This document shows, piece after piece, positions 30,127-39,117 of a stretch of DNA of 64,000 nt (position 1 is its first letter; each line of letters begins with the position of its first letter). Under the pieces are notes generated by a model. The model was not told the DNA's origin. It saw only the letters and a list, made by a program, of their open reading frames with translations, and ran no database searches. Source of the DNA: Rhodobacteraceae bacterium EL129 (lineage in GTDB: Bacteria; Pseudomonadota; Alphaproteobacteria; Rhodobacterales; Rhodobacteraceae); contig ONZJ01000002.1 of the NCBI GenBank assembly GCA_900313005.1, forward strand, positions 1,566,996 to 1,630,995, read 5' to 3'. The position numbers and the translations under genes were made by a program.

Positions 30127-31347
30127 TCAGGCAAAAAGTTCGTGCGCCAACTCAAGCGCTTCGACCAGGATGTCGACTTCGGCACGGGTGTTATACATCC
30201 CAAAGGACGCGCGACACGTGGCCGTTACCCCCAGATGATCCATCAGCGGTCCGGCGCAGTGATGGCCCGCGCGCACCGCGACGCCCTTCTTGTCCAGAAT
30301 GGTCGAGATATCATGCGCATGCGCTGCGCCGTCCAGTGTGAACGAAAAGATCGCAGCTTTGTCGGGGGTCGTGCCCTGAACATTCAACCAGTTCAGGCCA
30401 GCCAGTTTTGACTGTGCATAGGCACTCAGATCGTCCTCATGGGCGGCAATCGCCTGCATTCCGACGCCCATCATGTACTCCAGCGCAACACCCAGCCCGA
30501 TGGTTTGCACGATACCCGGCGTGCCGGCCTCAAACTTCATGGGGGGGTCGTTGTAGGTGACCGCCTCTTTGCTGACCTCTCGGATCATGTCGCCGCCGCC
30601 CATGAAGGGCCGCATTTCGGCCAATCGGTCTTTGTGCACATAAATGGCACCAGACCCTGACGGGCCATAAAGCTTATGACCGGTGATCGCATAGAAATCA
30701 GCCCCGATGTCATCAACATTGACGGGCATGTGTACGGCGGCTTGTGACCCATCGACCAGCACGGCCACACCGTGCGCACGGGCTGCAGCGCAGATGGTCT
30801 TGACGTCTACGCGGGTGCCCAGAACATTCGACAAATGTGTCACGGCAATCAGCTTGGTCTTTGGCGTGATTGCTTCAATCACCGCCTGAGGATCAAGCGC
30901 GCCAGTACTGTCCACATCCACCCACTTCAAAACCACGCCCTGACGCTCGCGCAGGAAATGCCAAGGGACAATATTGGCGTGATGTTCCATCACCGACAAG
31001 ATGATTTCATCGCCAGCTTCAAACCGTGGCATGGCCCACCCATAGGCCACCATGTTGATGCCCTCAGTGGTGCCGGAGTTTAGGATGATCTGATCCTCAT
31101 CCGATACCCCGAGAAAACGCGCAATGATGCCGCGCACGCCCTCATACTTCTCGGTCGCGATGTTGCTGAGCGTATGCAGGCCGCGATGGACGTTGGCGTA
31201 TTCGTGGGAATAGGCCGTGCTGATCGCATCAATCACCGCCCGTGGCTTTTGCGCAGAGGCGCCGTTGTCGAGATAAACCAGCGGCTTGCCGTTTACCTCG
31301 CGGCCAAGGATCGGGAAATCTGCGCGGATTGCATCCACATCATACAT
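30127..31347 (-). CDS. sufS: Cysteine desulfurase SufS
   Basis: 406 residues of the group II (SufS/CsdA) desulfurase type: N-terminus VDAIRADFPILGREVNGKPLVYLDNGASAQKP split over the first 40 residues, PLP lysine in TGHKLYGPSGSGA, and active-site Cys in RAGHHCAGPLMDHLGV. It removes sulfur from cysteine for Fe-S cluster assembly. Its ATG overlaps the upstream membrane-protein stop by eight bases. No sufE, sufA or sufT follows; the operon stops here, before tRNA-Arg. Confidence 0.96.
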   Translation of the reverse strand: MYDVDAIRADFPILGREVNGKPLVYLDNGASAQKPRAVIDAISTAYSHEYANVHRGLHTLSNIATEKYEGVRGIIARFLGVSDEDQIILNSGTTEGINMVAYGWAMPRFEAGDEIILSVMEHHANIVPWHFLRERQGVVLKWVDVDSTGALDPQAVIEAITPKTKLIAVTHLSNVLGTRVDVKTICAAARAHGVAVLVDGSQAAVHMPVNVDDIGADFYAITGHKLYGPSGSGAIYVHKDRLAEMRPFMGGGDMIREVSKEAVTYNDPPMKFEAGTPGIVQTIGLGVALEYMMGVGMQAIAAHEDDLSAYAQSKLAGLNWLNVQGTTPDKAAIFSFTLDGAAHAHDISTILDKKGVAVRAGHHCAGPLMDHLGVTATCRASFGMYNTRAEVDILVEALELAHELFA

Positions 31348-31954
31348 TGCCGGGCACTCCGATAAGGGACGGGCTGAGAAGACCCATGATCAGTGACGCG
31401 CCCAGGGCAACCGCCAGAAAGCTGAGCAGCATGACACCTATGGCCTTGCCAATGTTGTGGTAGCGATGTGCGACATTCACGAAAGACGCCAGAATGTAGA
31501 CGCCCCAGACCGTCGCTGCGAGAACCAATAAAGCGCCAAACGCCGGGGCGACCAGCGACAGGATCAAAACCACCACCTGCAACAGCAGGCGTAAAACCTG
31601 CATCCACGTGATAATCAACAAGATATCACGCAGGCTTCCCTGCCCTTCCATCCAGGCGCCGACCCGGTGCAAGGCAAAAACGGTCAGGCTCAGAGCCACC
31701 ACCAGAAAGATCGTGAAGATCACCGGGGATTGGAATGCAGGCGGGATAAACAGCAGCTCTTCGGGGCTGGATGGCGGGTTCAATTGCAGCGAGATGGAAT
31801 ACACGATCGCATTCAGCACGCACATTAGAACCAACGCGCCCCACAACCAGTTCGCCGCAAAGTTAAAGCTCAGCACCCGCGCAGCGGCGGTCTTGGGTGA
31901 CCGAATGGTTTCAAGCACCAATGATTGGATATCCGTCTGTGTCGTCTGCGTCAT
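31340..31954 (-). CDS. YIP1 family membrane protein in the suf operon
   Basis: 204 residues from ATG 31954. Five predicted membrane helices follow a cytoplasmic start SLVLETIRSPKTAAARVLSF, the opening typical of bacterial YIP1-domain proteins. It contains LLFIPPAFQSPVIFTIFLV and a C-terminal GVMLLSFLAVALGASLIMGL. The role in Fe-S assembly is unknown, but YIP1 genes recur between sufD and sufS in Rhodobacterales. The start overlaps the previous gene by four bases and its end overlaps sufS. Confidence 0.75.
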   Translation of the reverse strand: MTQTTQTDIQSLVLETIRSPKTAAARVLSFNFAANWLWGALVLMCVLNAIVYSISLQLNPPSSPEELLFIPPAFQSPVIFTIFLVVALSLTVFALHRVGAWMEGQGSLRDILLIITWMQVLRLLLQVVVLILSLVAPAFGALLVLAATVWGVYILASFVNVAHRYHNIGKAIGVMLLSFLAVALGASLIMGLLSPSLIGVPGNV

Positions 31955-32436
31955 CTGCGTCCCCAACCAGCTGTTTTCAAACCGGATAACCAAAACCAAA
32001 GAAACGCGGCCAGCCATATGCCCCCGACCACCGTCAATTGAATGCCCGGGCCGATGAACCCTGCGACCAGGCCGTGCAGTAAGATCAGCGGGCTGGCGGC
32101 CAGGAAAGACCAAAAAAGCGCCAGCCGTGCGTCAAAGCCTGATAACTGAGCGCCGAGCGCCCTCAGGATCAGATAGCTGACAAAGGCAATGGCATAGAGC
32201 ATCAAGGGCGCGATGAATATCCATCCCATCAATGCGCCTCCCAGCATGGGATTCAACTCCTGCCCGGTCAGATGTGCCTCGCGAGCAAGCCGTGGCCACT
32301 GACCGACAAACACCACAAGACAGGCGGCCATCGCAATGGCCAGCGCCCGGTCCTCACGGGCACCCATGCTCAGCAAGCGGTCGATGACCTTGCCGGGCCC
32401 ACGATAGGTGGCGGCTATGTCTCGCGTCACAGGCAT
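31951..32436 (-). CDS. Second YIP1-like membrane protein in the suf operon
   Basis: 161 residues, about four membrane helices, starting VTRDIAATYRGPGKVIDRLLSMG, which is again YIP1-like. Other features are ALIAMAACLVVFVGQWPRLA and a Gly-rich ALMGWIFIAPLMLYAIAFV. It overlaps the sufD stop by one base and the next YIP1 gene by four. The two adjacent YIP1-like proteins may form a heteromer; this is inference from size and coupling only. Confidence 0.65.
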   Translation of the reverse strand: MPVTRDIAATYRGPGKVIDRLLSMGAREDRALAIAMAACLVVFVGQWPRLAREAHLTGQELNPMLGGALMGWIFIAPLMLYAIAFVSYLILRALGAQLSGFDARLALFWSFLAASPLILLHGLVAGFIGPGIQLTVVGGIWLAAFLWFWLSGLKTAGWGRR

Positions 32437-33722
32437 TAGCCGCGACGACGCTCCAGCCAGTCTGCCAGTCGGCTGACGATATCTTCGCGCAAGACCTCAT
32501 CTTCGACCTCCTCGACCGCCTCGGCCAGAAAGGCCAGGGTTAGAAGGTCGGTCGCGATGTTCTGGGGAATGCCGCGGGCACGCAGATAAAACAGCCCGTC
32601 TTCGTCAATCGCACCTGACGTCGAGCCGTGCGAACACACCACGTCATCCGCATAGATCTCAAGCTCGGGTTTGGCGAGGAACTGGCTGTCGCCGTCCAAA
32701 AGCAGGGACTGGCTGATCTGGTAGCCATCGGTTTTCTGTGCCCCTTCCTTGACAAGGATCTTCCCCTGAAAGACACCGGTGGCCCCGTTGCGCAGAACTT
32801 TCTTGAACACTTGTCGGCTTTCGCAACGTTCCGCGTCATGGGTGACAAAGACGGTATCATCATGGTGGAAATCACCGTCGCCCACACAAGCCCCGGCCAC
32901 ATGCGCCACGGCATCGTCGCCTGTCAGTTCGATCACGCATTCGTTGCGGGTCATCACGCCATTGGCTGTCAGTGTGAAGGATTTGAAGGTCGACTCGGCA
33001 CCCAATCGCGCAAAGATATGCGTTACGGCCTGGCGTTCATGATCACGGCCTTGTTTGCGGACGTGGTGAAAGGCCGCCGTGTCCGCAATGTCCACTTCCA
33101 TCACTTTGTTGAACCGCGCCGCAGCAGGACCACTTTCCAAAATGGTCAGGTCCGCACCAGCGTCAAGTTTGATCGTGTGGTGCAGGATCGCATCTGACGT
33201 CTCAGAGTTATGGTGATACACTAAATGGATGGGTTTGCTGACATGCCCCGTCGCGTGGATCAACACCCCGTCGGTCGCCATAGCTGTGTTCAATGTGGCC
33301 ATGGGACGGGCCACGGGCGTTTGACCGCGCATCTCCAACGCCCCATAGAGGTCTTTGGCCCAGTGAATATCCGTCTGACTGGCCTCAGCCAGCCGTTCGA
33401 TCTTCACGCCTTCAAGGTTGAGATCATCGCTCTCATCCGGGTCAAACACACCGTCCACAAAGACGAGCTTCAAGCGGTCTACACCGCCGAAACGTTCGGA
33501 ATCGTCACCGGCGAACAACGCCGCCTTAGGGGCATTGGCCTGCACCAACGTATCGGGCCGCGTGTACTTCCAGTATTCATCGCGTGCATGCGGCAGGCCC
33601 ACAGCCCGCAAGCGGGTCAGAGCGTCTTCGCGCAACGCATTGATCCACCCTGCTCCGCCAGGCATCTCCAGCGATGCAAGCCGCGCCTCTGTGGCGGTTT
33701 GTTTTGCTTCTGGCAATGCCAT
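32436..33722 (-). CDS. sufD: Fe-S assembly scaffold subunit SufD
   Basis: 428 residues; the N-terminus EMPGGAGWINALREDALTRL and the C-terminal SufBD core are recognisable: VVCSHGSTSGAIDEDGLFYLRARGI contains the conserved His of SufD, and LLTLAFLAEAVEEV is the family end. SufD pairs with SufB on the SufC ATPase dimer to build Fe-S clusters. Its start overlaps the sufC stop by one base. Confidence 0.95.
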   Translation of the reverse strand: MALPEAKQTATEARLASLEMPGGAGWINALREDALTRLRAVGLPHARDEYWKYTRPDTLVQANAPKAALFAGDDSERFGGVDRLKLVFVDGVFDPDESDDLNLEGVKIERLAEASQTDIHWAKDLYGALEMRGQTPVARPMATLNTAMATDGVLIHATGHVSKPIHLVYHHNSETSDAILHHTIKLDAGADLTILESGPAAARFNKVMEVDIADTAAFHHVRKQGRDHERQAVTHIFARLGAESTFKSFTLTANGVMTRNECVIELTGDDAVAHVAGACVGDGDFHHDDTVFVTHDAERCESRQVFKKVLRNGATGVFQGKILVKEGAQKTDGYQISQSLLLDGDSQFLAKPELEIYADDVVCSHGSTSGAIDEDGLFYLRARGIPQNIATDLLTLAFLAEAVEEVEDEVLREDIVSRLADWLERRRG

Positions 33723-34477
33723 TACGCCACCTCGGCCAGGATGTCGGCATAGCCATTGTTTTCAACTTCCAGCGCCAGTTCCGGCCCGCCGGTCTTGACG
33801 ATTTGGCCGTCAGCCATGATATGCACCACGTCCGGTTTGATGTGGTCCAGCAGCCGTTGATAGTGTGTGATCACCAGAAATCCGCGACCTGCGTCGCGCA
33901 GGGCATTCACACCATCGGCGACCAGTTTCATGGCATCTACATCCAGGCCGGAATCCGTTTCATCCAGAATGCACATCTTGGGCTCCAACATGGCCATCTG
34001 TAGGATTTCGTTACGCTTTTTCTCACCACCCGAGAAGCCAACGTTCACCGGACGCTTCAGCATATCCGCGTCGATTTTCAGCGTCTTGGCTTTCTCGCGC
34101 ACGAGTTTCAGGAAGTCAGCAGCGCTCAACTCTTCCTCTCCGCGTGCTTTGCGTTGGGCGTTCATTGCTGTGCGCAGGAAGGTCATGTTGCCCACGCCGG
34201 GGATTTCCACCGGGTATTGAAAGGCCAGGAACAATCCAGCAGCGGCGCGCTCCTCGGGATCCATGTACAGCAGGTCTTCACCGTCCAGCGTGGCCGACCC
34301 ATCGGTGACTTCATAGCCATCCTTGCCTGACAAGACATAAGACAGCGTCGACTTGCCCGAGCCATTGGGCCCCATAATGGCATGGACCTTGCCGGCATCC
34401 ACTGTCAGATTCACGCCTTTCAGGATAGATTTGTCCTCTTCTTCAAGATCGACGTGCAGGTTTTTGATTTGCAACAT
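33722..34477 (-). CDS. sufC: Fe-S assembly ATPase SufC
   Basis: 251 residues from ATG 34477, with GAGGAAA upstream; a start five codons earlier is less likely. ABC ATPase motifs are Walker A GPNGSGKST, the SufC-type signature FSGGEKKRNEI, Walker B CILDETDSGLDVDA and H-loop VITHYQRLL. It powers the SufBCD complex. Confidence 0.97.
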   Translation of the reverse strand: MLQIKNLHVDLEEEDKSILKGVNLTVDAGKVHAIMGPNGSGKSTLSYVLSGKDGYEVTDGSATLDGEDLLYMDPEERAAAGLFLAFQYPVEIPGVGNMTFLRTAMNAQRKARGEEELSAADFLKLVREKAKTLKIDADMLKRPVNVGFSGGEKKRNEILQMAMLEPKMCILDETDSGLDVDAMKLVADGVNALRDAGRGFLVITHYQRLLDHIKPDVVHIMADGQIVKTGGPELALEVENNGYADILAEVA

Positions 34478-34512
34478 ATTTCTTTTCCTCATGTCCTCAT
34501 TGACCCGATGCC

Positions 34513-35115
34513 TCAGGGTTGGGTCATCATCTGTATGATTTCGATCAGTTTATGTGCGGGGACGGGCATCGGCTTGACTTCGAACCGGGCCATGCGGCCG
34601 GTGATGTCTGGCGATCCCAGATATTTTTCAACTTTGTGATAGTGTTTTCGGCTGACGTAGTCGTCCATCAAGACAGTCACCGGTTTGAGGCTGCGAAAGG
34701 CGGCGGCCATGGCGCAACCCGCCCGAAACCGTCCGTCAACCAGCACCACATCGGGTTGGCGAAATTCATCGAGGTCCCAGACCTCAAGCGGGTAGCGCGC
34801 AAATCGCTGCCAGTCTTTATGGGACGCCGGATGGCCCCATTTCTTGGTCGGTCCGATATCGGCCAAGATAACATCAATCTCGGTTCCCGGTGCAGCTGGG
34901 TTCTCAGCCAAATAGCCCCGCATCATTTCGGCCCAATGCTGATCACTCTCCACCGAAAACACCTGCTTGCCCGGCATTTCCGAGGCCATCACCGTAGACC
35001 CACCGGACCCGTACTCCAGAATGACATCCGCACCTTCATAGCACGCCTGTACCAGTGCGCATTCCGCATCAGGCAAGGTCAGCTCGGGCCGAGATATCCG
35101 GGTGGCGGTGGTCAT
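34513..35115 (-). CDS. Class I methyltransferase-like protein within the suf operon
   Basis: 200 residues with a Rossmann start VILEYGSGGSTVMASEMPGK (motif I), FSVESDQHWAEMM (acidic sugar-binding residue) and PDVVLVDGRFRAGCA (post-II strand), then VLMDDYVSRKHYHKVEKYLG. This is a SAM-dependent methyltransferase fold of the kind that acts on small molecules or sugars. Genes like it are not standard Suf parts. It starts 1 base after ybjQ ends and lies 35 bases before sufC. Confidence 0.6.
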   Translation of the reverse strand: MTTATRISRPELTLPDAECALVQACYEGADVILEYGSGGSTVMASEMPGKQVFSVESDQHWAEMMRGYLAENPAAPGTEIDVILADIGPTKKWGHPASHKDWQRFARYPLEVWDLDEFRQPDVVLVDGRFRAGCAMAAAFRSLKPVTVLMDDYVSRKHYHKVEKYLGSPDITGRMARFEVKPMPVPAHKLIEIIQMMTQP

Positions 35116-35116
35116 G

Positions 35117-35431
35117 TTACGCCAGCACCACCGCTGTGCCCGAAGCCGAGACCATCAACATGGAATTGCCCACCACTTCGTAATCGAGATCAACACCGAC
35201 CACGGCATTCGCCCCCACGGCAGCGGCGCGTTCTTCCAACTCACGAAGGGCAGTGTCGCGGGCATCCTGCAGCTTCGATTCATAGGCACCCGAGCGCCCG
35301 CCCACGATGTCGGTGACGGCGGCAAACACATCGCGCACCACATTTGCGCCCATGATCGCCTCGCCCACGACGATGCCTTTGTAGTCGGCAATCGGGCGGC
35401 CTTCGACGGTGTTGGTGGTTGTGATGATCAT
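35117..35431 (-). CDS. YbjQ/UPF0145 family protein
   Basis: 104 residues of the UPF0145 type: [74 protein letters not shown]. Members form rings and are sometimes called heavy-metal-binding domain proteins, but no activity is established. Its ATG overlaps the upstream small gene by four bases. Confidence 0.9.
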   Translation of the reverse strand: MIITTTNTVEGRPIADYKGIVVGEAIMGANVVRDVFAAVTDIVGGRSGAYESKLQDARDTALRELEERAAAVGANAVVGVDLDYEVVGNSMLMVSASGTAVVLA

Positions 35432-35736
35432 TGTGAAGCTTCTTTGATAATATTCATCGCTTGCTCTTTATTTATGCCAAAGGATTTTTGAACCCAGAGC
35501 GAACGCGAGTATCCTGATCGGTTTGGATAACGCATAATTTCATTTTGGATTTCTCTGATACGTAAACCCCGTTCTTGCTCACAGGCAGAAATCGCATCCT
35601 CCAGAGACAGACCGAATTGCAGCCTAGCTGCGATCCTGCAGGCAATTTCCGTACTACCCAAATCGTCCTGTCGTTTGACAAAGTCGCAAATTGTCTCATC
35701 AGGCAGTTTTTCGAGGTGAACTAGCCCAGTGTGCAT
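35428..35736 (-). CDS. Unknown 102-residue protein between sufB and ybjQ
   Basis: 102 residues, mostly helical, no recognised family: [60 protein letters not shown]. It overlaps sufB by one base (TAATG) and ybjQ by four, so it is translated with them. Its DNA is visibly richer in A+T than the neighbours, suggesting a later addition to the operon. Confidence 0.6.
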   Translation of the reverse strand: MHTGLVHLEKLPDETICDFVKRQDDLGSTEIACRIAARLQFGLSLEDAISACEQERGLRIREIQNEIMRYPNRSGYSRSLWVQKSFGINKEQAMNIIKEASQ

Positions 35737-37256
35737 TACCCCACTGATCCTTCCAACGAAATCGCCACGAGTTGCTGTGCTTCCATGGCGAACTCCATTG
35801 GCAGGGCTTGCAAAACGTCCTTACAGAACCCGTTGACCACCAGGGCCACGGCCTCTTCCTCGTCCATGCCGCGCTGGCGGCAATAGAACAGCTGATCGTC
35901 ATCCACCTTCGATGTTGTCGCCTCGTGCTCCACCCGCGAGGAATTGTTCTTCACCTCGATGTAAGGCACCGTATGCGCCCCGCAGTCCGAGCCGATCAGG
36001 AGCGAGTCACACTGGGTATAGTTGCGCGAGTCCTTGGCCTTCGGATGCATTGAAACGAGGCCCCGATAGGTGTTCTGCGCCTTGCCGGCGCTGATCCCTT
36101 TGGACACGATCCGCGACTTGGTGTTTTTGCCAAGATGGATCATTTTGGTACCGGTATCGGCCTGCTGCATGTTGTTGGTGATGGCGATGGAGTAGAACTC
36201 GCCTTGGCTTTCATTCCCACGCAGGATGCAGGACGGATACTTCCACGTCACGGCCGAGCCTGTTTCCACTTGAGTCCACATCACCTTGGAGCGATCCCCG
36301 CGGCAATCGGCACGTTTGGTCACGAAGTTATAGATACCACCCTTGCCGTTCTCATCGCCCGGATACCAGTTTTGTACGGTCGAGTACTTCACCTCGGCGT
36401 CTTCCTCGATCACGATCTCAACGACGGCGGCGTGCAGTTGCGCAATGTCACGCTGTGGTGCTGTACAACCTTCGAGATAAGAGACGTATGAACCCTTGTC
36501 AGCAATGATCAGCGTACGCTCAAACTGGCCGGTGTTTTCGGCGTTGATGCGGAAATAGGTGCTCAACTCCATCGGACAGCGCACGCCGGGTGGCACGTAG
36601 ACAAACGATCCGTCCGAAAAGACAGCCGAATTGAGCGTGGCATAGAAATTATCCGACACAGGCACGACGGTGCCGAGGTACTTTTTCACTAGTTCCGGAT
36701 GCTCGCGAATGGCTTCGGAGATCGAGCAAAAGATCACACCGGCTTTCTTCAGCTCCGCCTGAAAGGTGGTTCCGACAGAGACGGAATCGAAAACAGCATC
36801 CACCGCGACCTTGCGGCCTTCGGCAGGCATATCTTCAGCGCCTTCAACACCGGCCAGGATCATCTGTTCCTTCAGCGGAATGCCCAGTTTTTCATACGTG
36901 GCCAGCAGCTTCGGGTCGACTTCATCCAGTGACTTCGGTTTCACTTCCATCGACTTGGGTCGCGCGTAATAATACTGGTCCTGAAAGTCGATTTCAGGGT
37001 AATCCACCATGGCCCAATCCGGCTCTTTCAGCTTCAGCCAACGCTCGTAGGCCGCAAGCCGCCATTCGGTCATCCATTCGGGTTCCTCGTTGTTCGAGGA
37101 AATCAGCCGGACGATATCGTGGGTCAGCCCTTTAGGGGCATAGTCCATTTCAATGTCCGTCTCCCAGCCGTATTTATAGGTGCTGACATCCCGAACGGCA
37201 TCCACCGTTTCCTGATCTACGCCGTCCTTGACCTGTGGTTCGTCCAGTACCGCCAT
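35736..37256 (-). CDS. sufB: Fe-S assembly scaffold subunit SufB
   Basis: 506 residues, near the usual 480-500. Conserved blocks include [99 protein letters not shown] and [20 protein letters not shown], with the functional cysteine in GCTAP. SufB is the scaffold on which clusters form. It lies 18 bases after the NifS-like gene. Confidence 0.97.
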   Translation of the reverse strand: MAVLDEPQVKDGVDQETVDAVRDVSTYKYGWETDIEMDYAPKGLTHDIVRLISSNNEEPEWMTEWRLAAYERWLKLKEPDWAMVDYPEIDFQDQYYYARPKSMEVKPKSLDEVDPKLLATYEKLGIPLKEQMILAGVEGAEDMPAEGRKVAVDAVFDSVSVGTTFQAELKKAGVIFCSISEAIREHPELVKKYLGTVVPVSDNFYATLNSAVFSDGSFVYVPPGVRCPMELSTYFRINAENTGQFERTLIIADKGSYVSYLEGCTAPQRDIAQLHAAVVEIVIEEDAEVKYSTVQNWYPGDENGKGGIYNFVTKRADCRGDRSKVMWTQVETGSAVTWKYPSCILRGNESQGEFYSIAITNNMQQADTGTKMIHLGKNTKSRIVSKGISAGKAQNTYRGLVSMHPKAKDSRNYTQCDSLLIGSDCGAHTVPYIEVKNNSSRVEHEATTSKVDDDQLFYCRQRGMDEEEAVALVVNGFCKDVLQALPMEFAMEAQQLVAISLEGSVG

Positions 37257-37274
37257 GGCGGGGGCCTCCTTGCG

Positions 37275-38357
37275 TCACGCACCCGAACGGGCGCGGTGTT
37301 TCTTGTGGGCGGCCAGCCAGCTGTCAACAAAGCGGCGCACCTCATCTTCTGTTGTCTCGGGACCCAGCGACACGCGGATGGCGCTGGCCGCCTGTGTGTC
37401 GTCAAACCCCATCGCGCTCAGCACGCGGCTGGTTTTCACCTTGCCACTTGAGCAGGCCGACCCTGCGGAAATGGCGAAACCAGCCAGATCCATCTGCATC
37501 ACCTGCGTCTCACCTTTCCAGTGAGGCGTAAGGATGCAGGACGTATTGGGCAGCCGAGCATCTGATTTCCCGACAAAAATAGTCTCTTTTGTCGATTCCT
37601 CAATAGTCTTTTCTAGAATGTTTCTAAGTTTCTCGACCTGCTGCCATTTCCCGTCAGCAAGATCCTGCATCGCAGCCGTGATCGCAGCCCCGAATCCGGC
37701 TATGCCTATGACATTTTCAGTCCCGGAACGCCGCCCCATTTCCTGACCACCCCCATCGGCCAGAGGGTTGATGTCGAGCCCCTGCCTAAGGATAAGCGCC
37801 CCAATGCCCTTGGGGCCACCCAATTTATGCGCCGACAAGATCGCCATATCAGCCCCCGACCAAGCAAATGAGAAAGGGATGCGCCCAACAGCCTGCGTGA
37901 TATCCAGACACAGCCAATCAGCACGGGCTTGCCCGTAAGGATATTGGCCTTCTTGTTTTTCAGGTGGCTGCGTAATCACCCCTGTTTCAGAATTGGCCAA
38001 CCCCATAGCCAGGGTATGCCTAGCCCCATGGGGGCGCTCCGGCATGTTGGTCAACCGCGCCTGCGCCCACAGCGCGTCATGGGCGGTCTCATCCACCAGC
38101 ACGTCCATGCCATCCTGTGCAAACCCCAGAACACGCGCAGCTTCAGTCGCACCAGAAGTAAAAATCACCTCTTGCGGCTTGCATCCCACGGCCTCGGCCA
38201 CCTGCGCCCGCGCTCGCTCAACCAGCGCCTTGGCCGAACGCCCTTCGGCATGAACACTGGACGGGTTGCCCGCCACATCCATCGCCTGGATCATTGCAGC
38301 ACGCGCCTCGGGCCGCAAAGGGGCCGTGGCGTTATAATCCAGATAGACCCGCGTCAT
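37275..38357 (-). CDS. NifS/IscS-like cysteine desulfurase
   Basis: 360 residues, group I desulfurase: YLDYNATAPLRPEARAAM, FTSGATEAARVLG, LSAHKLGGPKGIGAL (PLP lysine), RRSGTENVIGIAGFG and the active-site Cys in ISAGSACSSGKVKTS. With SufS this gives the operon two desulfurases of different classes, as usual in Rhodobacterales. It is 118 bases downstream of iscR, separated by a run of hairpin repeats. Confidence 0.92.
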   Translation of the reverse strand: MTRVYLDYNATAPLRPEARAAMIQAMDVAGNPSSVHAEGRSAKALVERARAQVAEAVGCKPQEVIFTSGATEAARVLGFAQDGMDVLVDETAHDALWAQARLTNMPERPHGARHTLAMGLANSETGVITQPPEKQEGQYPYGQARADWLCLDITQAVGRIPFSFAWSGADMAILSAHKLGGPKGIGALILRQGLDINPLADGGGQEMGRRSGTENVIGIAGFGAAITAAMQDLADGKWQQVEKLRNILEKTIEESTKETIFVGKSDARLPNTSCILTPHWKGETQVMQMDLAGFAISAGSACSSGKVKTSRVLSAMGFDDTQAASAIRVSLGPETTEDEVRRFVDSWLAAHKKHRARSGA

Positions 38358-38377
38358 GAGGCCGGGCTTTCTTCTTG

Positions 38378-38453
38378 CTCAAAATATCCTGGGAGTGAGG
38401 CCGAAGGCCGAGGGGGCAAGGCCCCCTGCCACCGCGACGCCGAAGGCGGCGCA
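38378..38453. repeat. Intergenic triple-hairpin GC-rich repeat
   Basis: Starts with CTCAAAATATCCTGGGAG and contains three tight stem-loops: GGCC-GAA-GGCC (38399-38409), AGGGGGC-AAG-GCCCCCT (38411-38427) and an 8-base stem with one mismatch around GAA (38434-38452). Similar blocks are, as far as I recall, scattered between genes in roseobacters. It may act on the mRNA between iscR and the desulfurase gene. Confidence 0.6.
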
Positions 38454-38475
38454 AACACTTTCGCATGGTGGGACA

Positions 38476-38937
38476 TCAATCCTCGTCCACGATGTCAAAG
38501 AGGTTGGGCACCGCCGGACAGGGTGCCAACTCATTGCCGATCACATCGCTCAGCCGGGTCTGGTGCAGATAGACATAAACCTGCGCGCTCAGACCCTCCC
38601 ACAAACGGTTGGTCATGCTTTGCGCGCGCGAGCCGGACGCACCACCAGAGGCTCCTGCCCCTTTGTGCAGCGCATCCACGGTTTCATCCACGGCGGCCAG
38701 AATATCCGACACACGAATATCCGAGGCTGACCGGGCAAGTCGATATCCCCCACCGGGCCCGCGTACGGATTCCACCAGTTTGGCACGCCGCAGCTTCACA
38801 AACAGCTGTTCGAGGTAAGGCAGCGAGATATCCTGCCGCTTCGCGACATCTCCCAAGGTGACGAGGGCTTCTCCATGCTGCAGGGCGATATCGGCCAGGG
38901 CGACCATGGCATAGCGACCCTTTGTGCTGAGTTTCAT
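38476..38937 (-). CDS. iscR: Rrf2-family regulator, IscR type
   Basis: 153 residues: winged helix (KLSTKGRYAMVALADIALQH, QDISLPYLEQLFVKLRRA, VRGPGGGYRLARSASDIRVS). The Fe-S ligand region differs from E. coli IscR: instead of three closely spaced cysteines, only Cys at LAPCPAVPN near residue 145 is present. Rhodobacteral IscR proteins are known to have few cysteines and still regulate suf. It heads the suf operon. An Irr-like palindrome lies 103 bases upstream. Confidence 0.9.
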   Translation of the reverse strand: MKLSTKGRYAMVALADIALQHGEALVTLGDVAKRQDISLPYLEQLFVKLRRAKLVESVRGPGGGYRLARSASDIRVSDILAAVDETVDALHKGAGASGGASGSRAQSMTNRLWEGLSAQVYVYLHQTRLSDVIGNELAPCPAVPNLFDIVDED

Positions 38938-39039
38938 ACGGCCTCCCCCTCGAAATGCCTTGAAACGCCGTTGAACTGATTGACCTGAGCGGTTTGAGGT
39001 AATATCCCGCTTTGAGCCATTCCGGCGGATGTCGGATAA

Positions 39040-39054
39040 TTAGAAACGTTCTAA
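39040..39054. promoter_or_regulatory. Irr-type iron control element (ICE) candidate
   Basis: TTAGAAACGTTCTAA: perfect arms TTAGAA and TTCTAA with a 3-base centre, the pattern reported for Irr binding sites in alphaproteobacteria. It lies between divergent iscR and the hydrolase gene, about 103 bases before iscR and 64 before the hydrolase, a fitting place for iron control of the suf operon. Confidence 0.6.
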
Positions 39055-39117
39055 GATGACCGCACCAATTCGTCAAGAAACCCAAAGCCGGTCCAAGCGC
39101 AAGGAAGAAATACCCAG

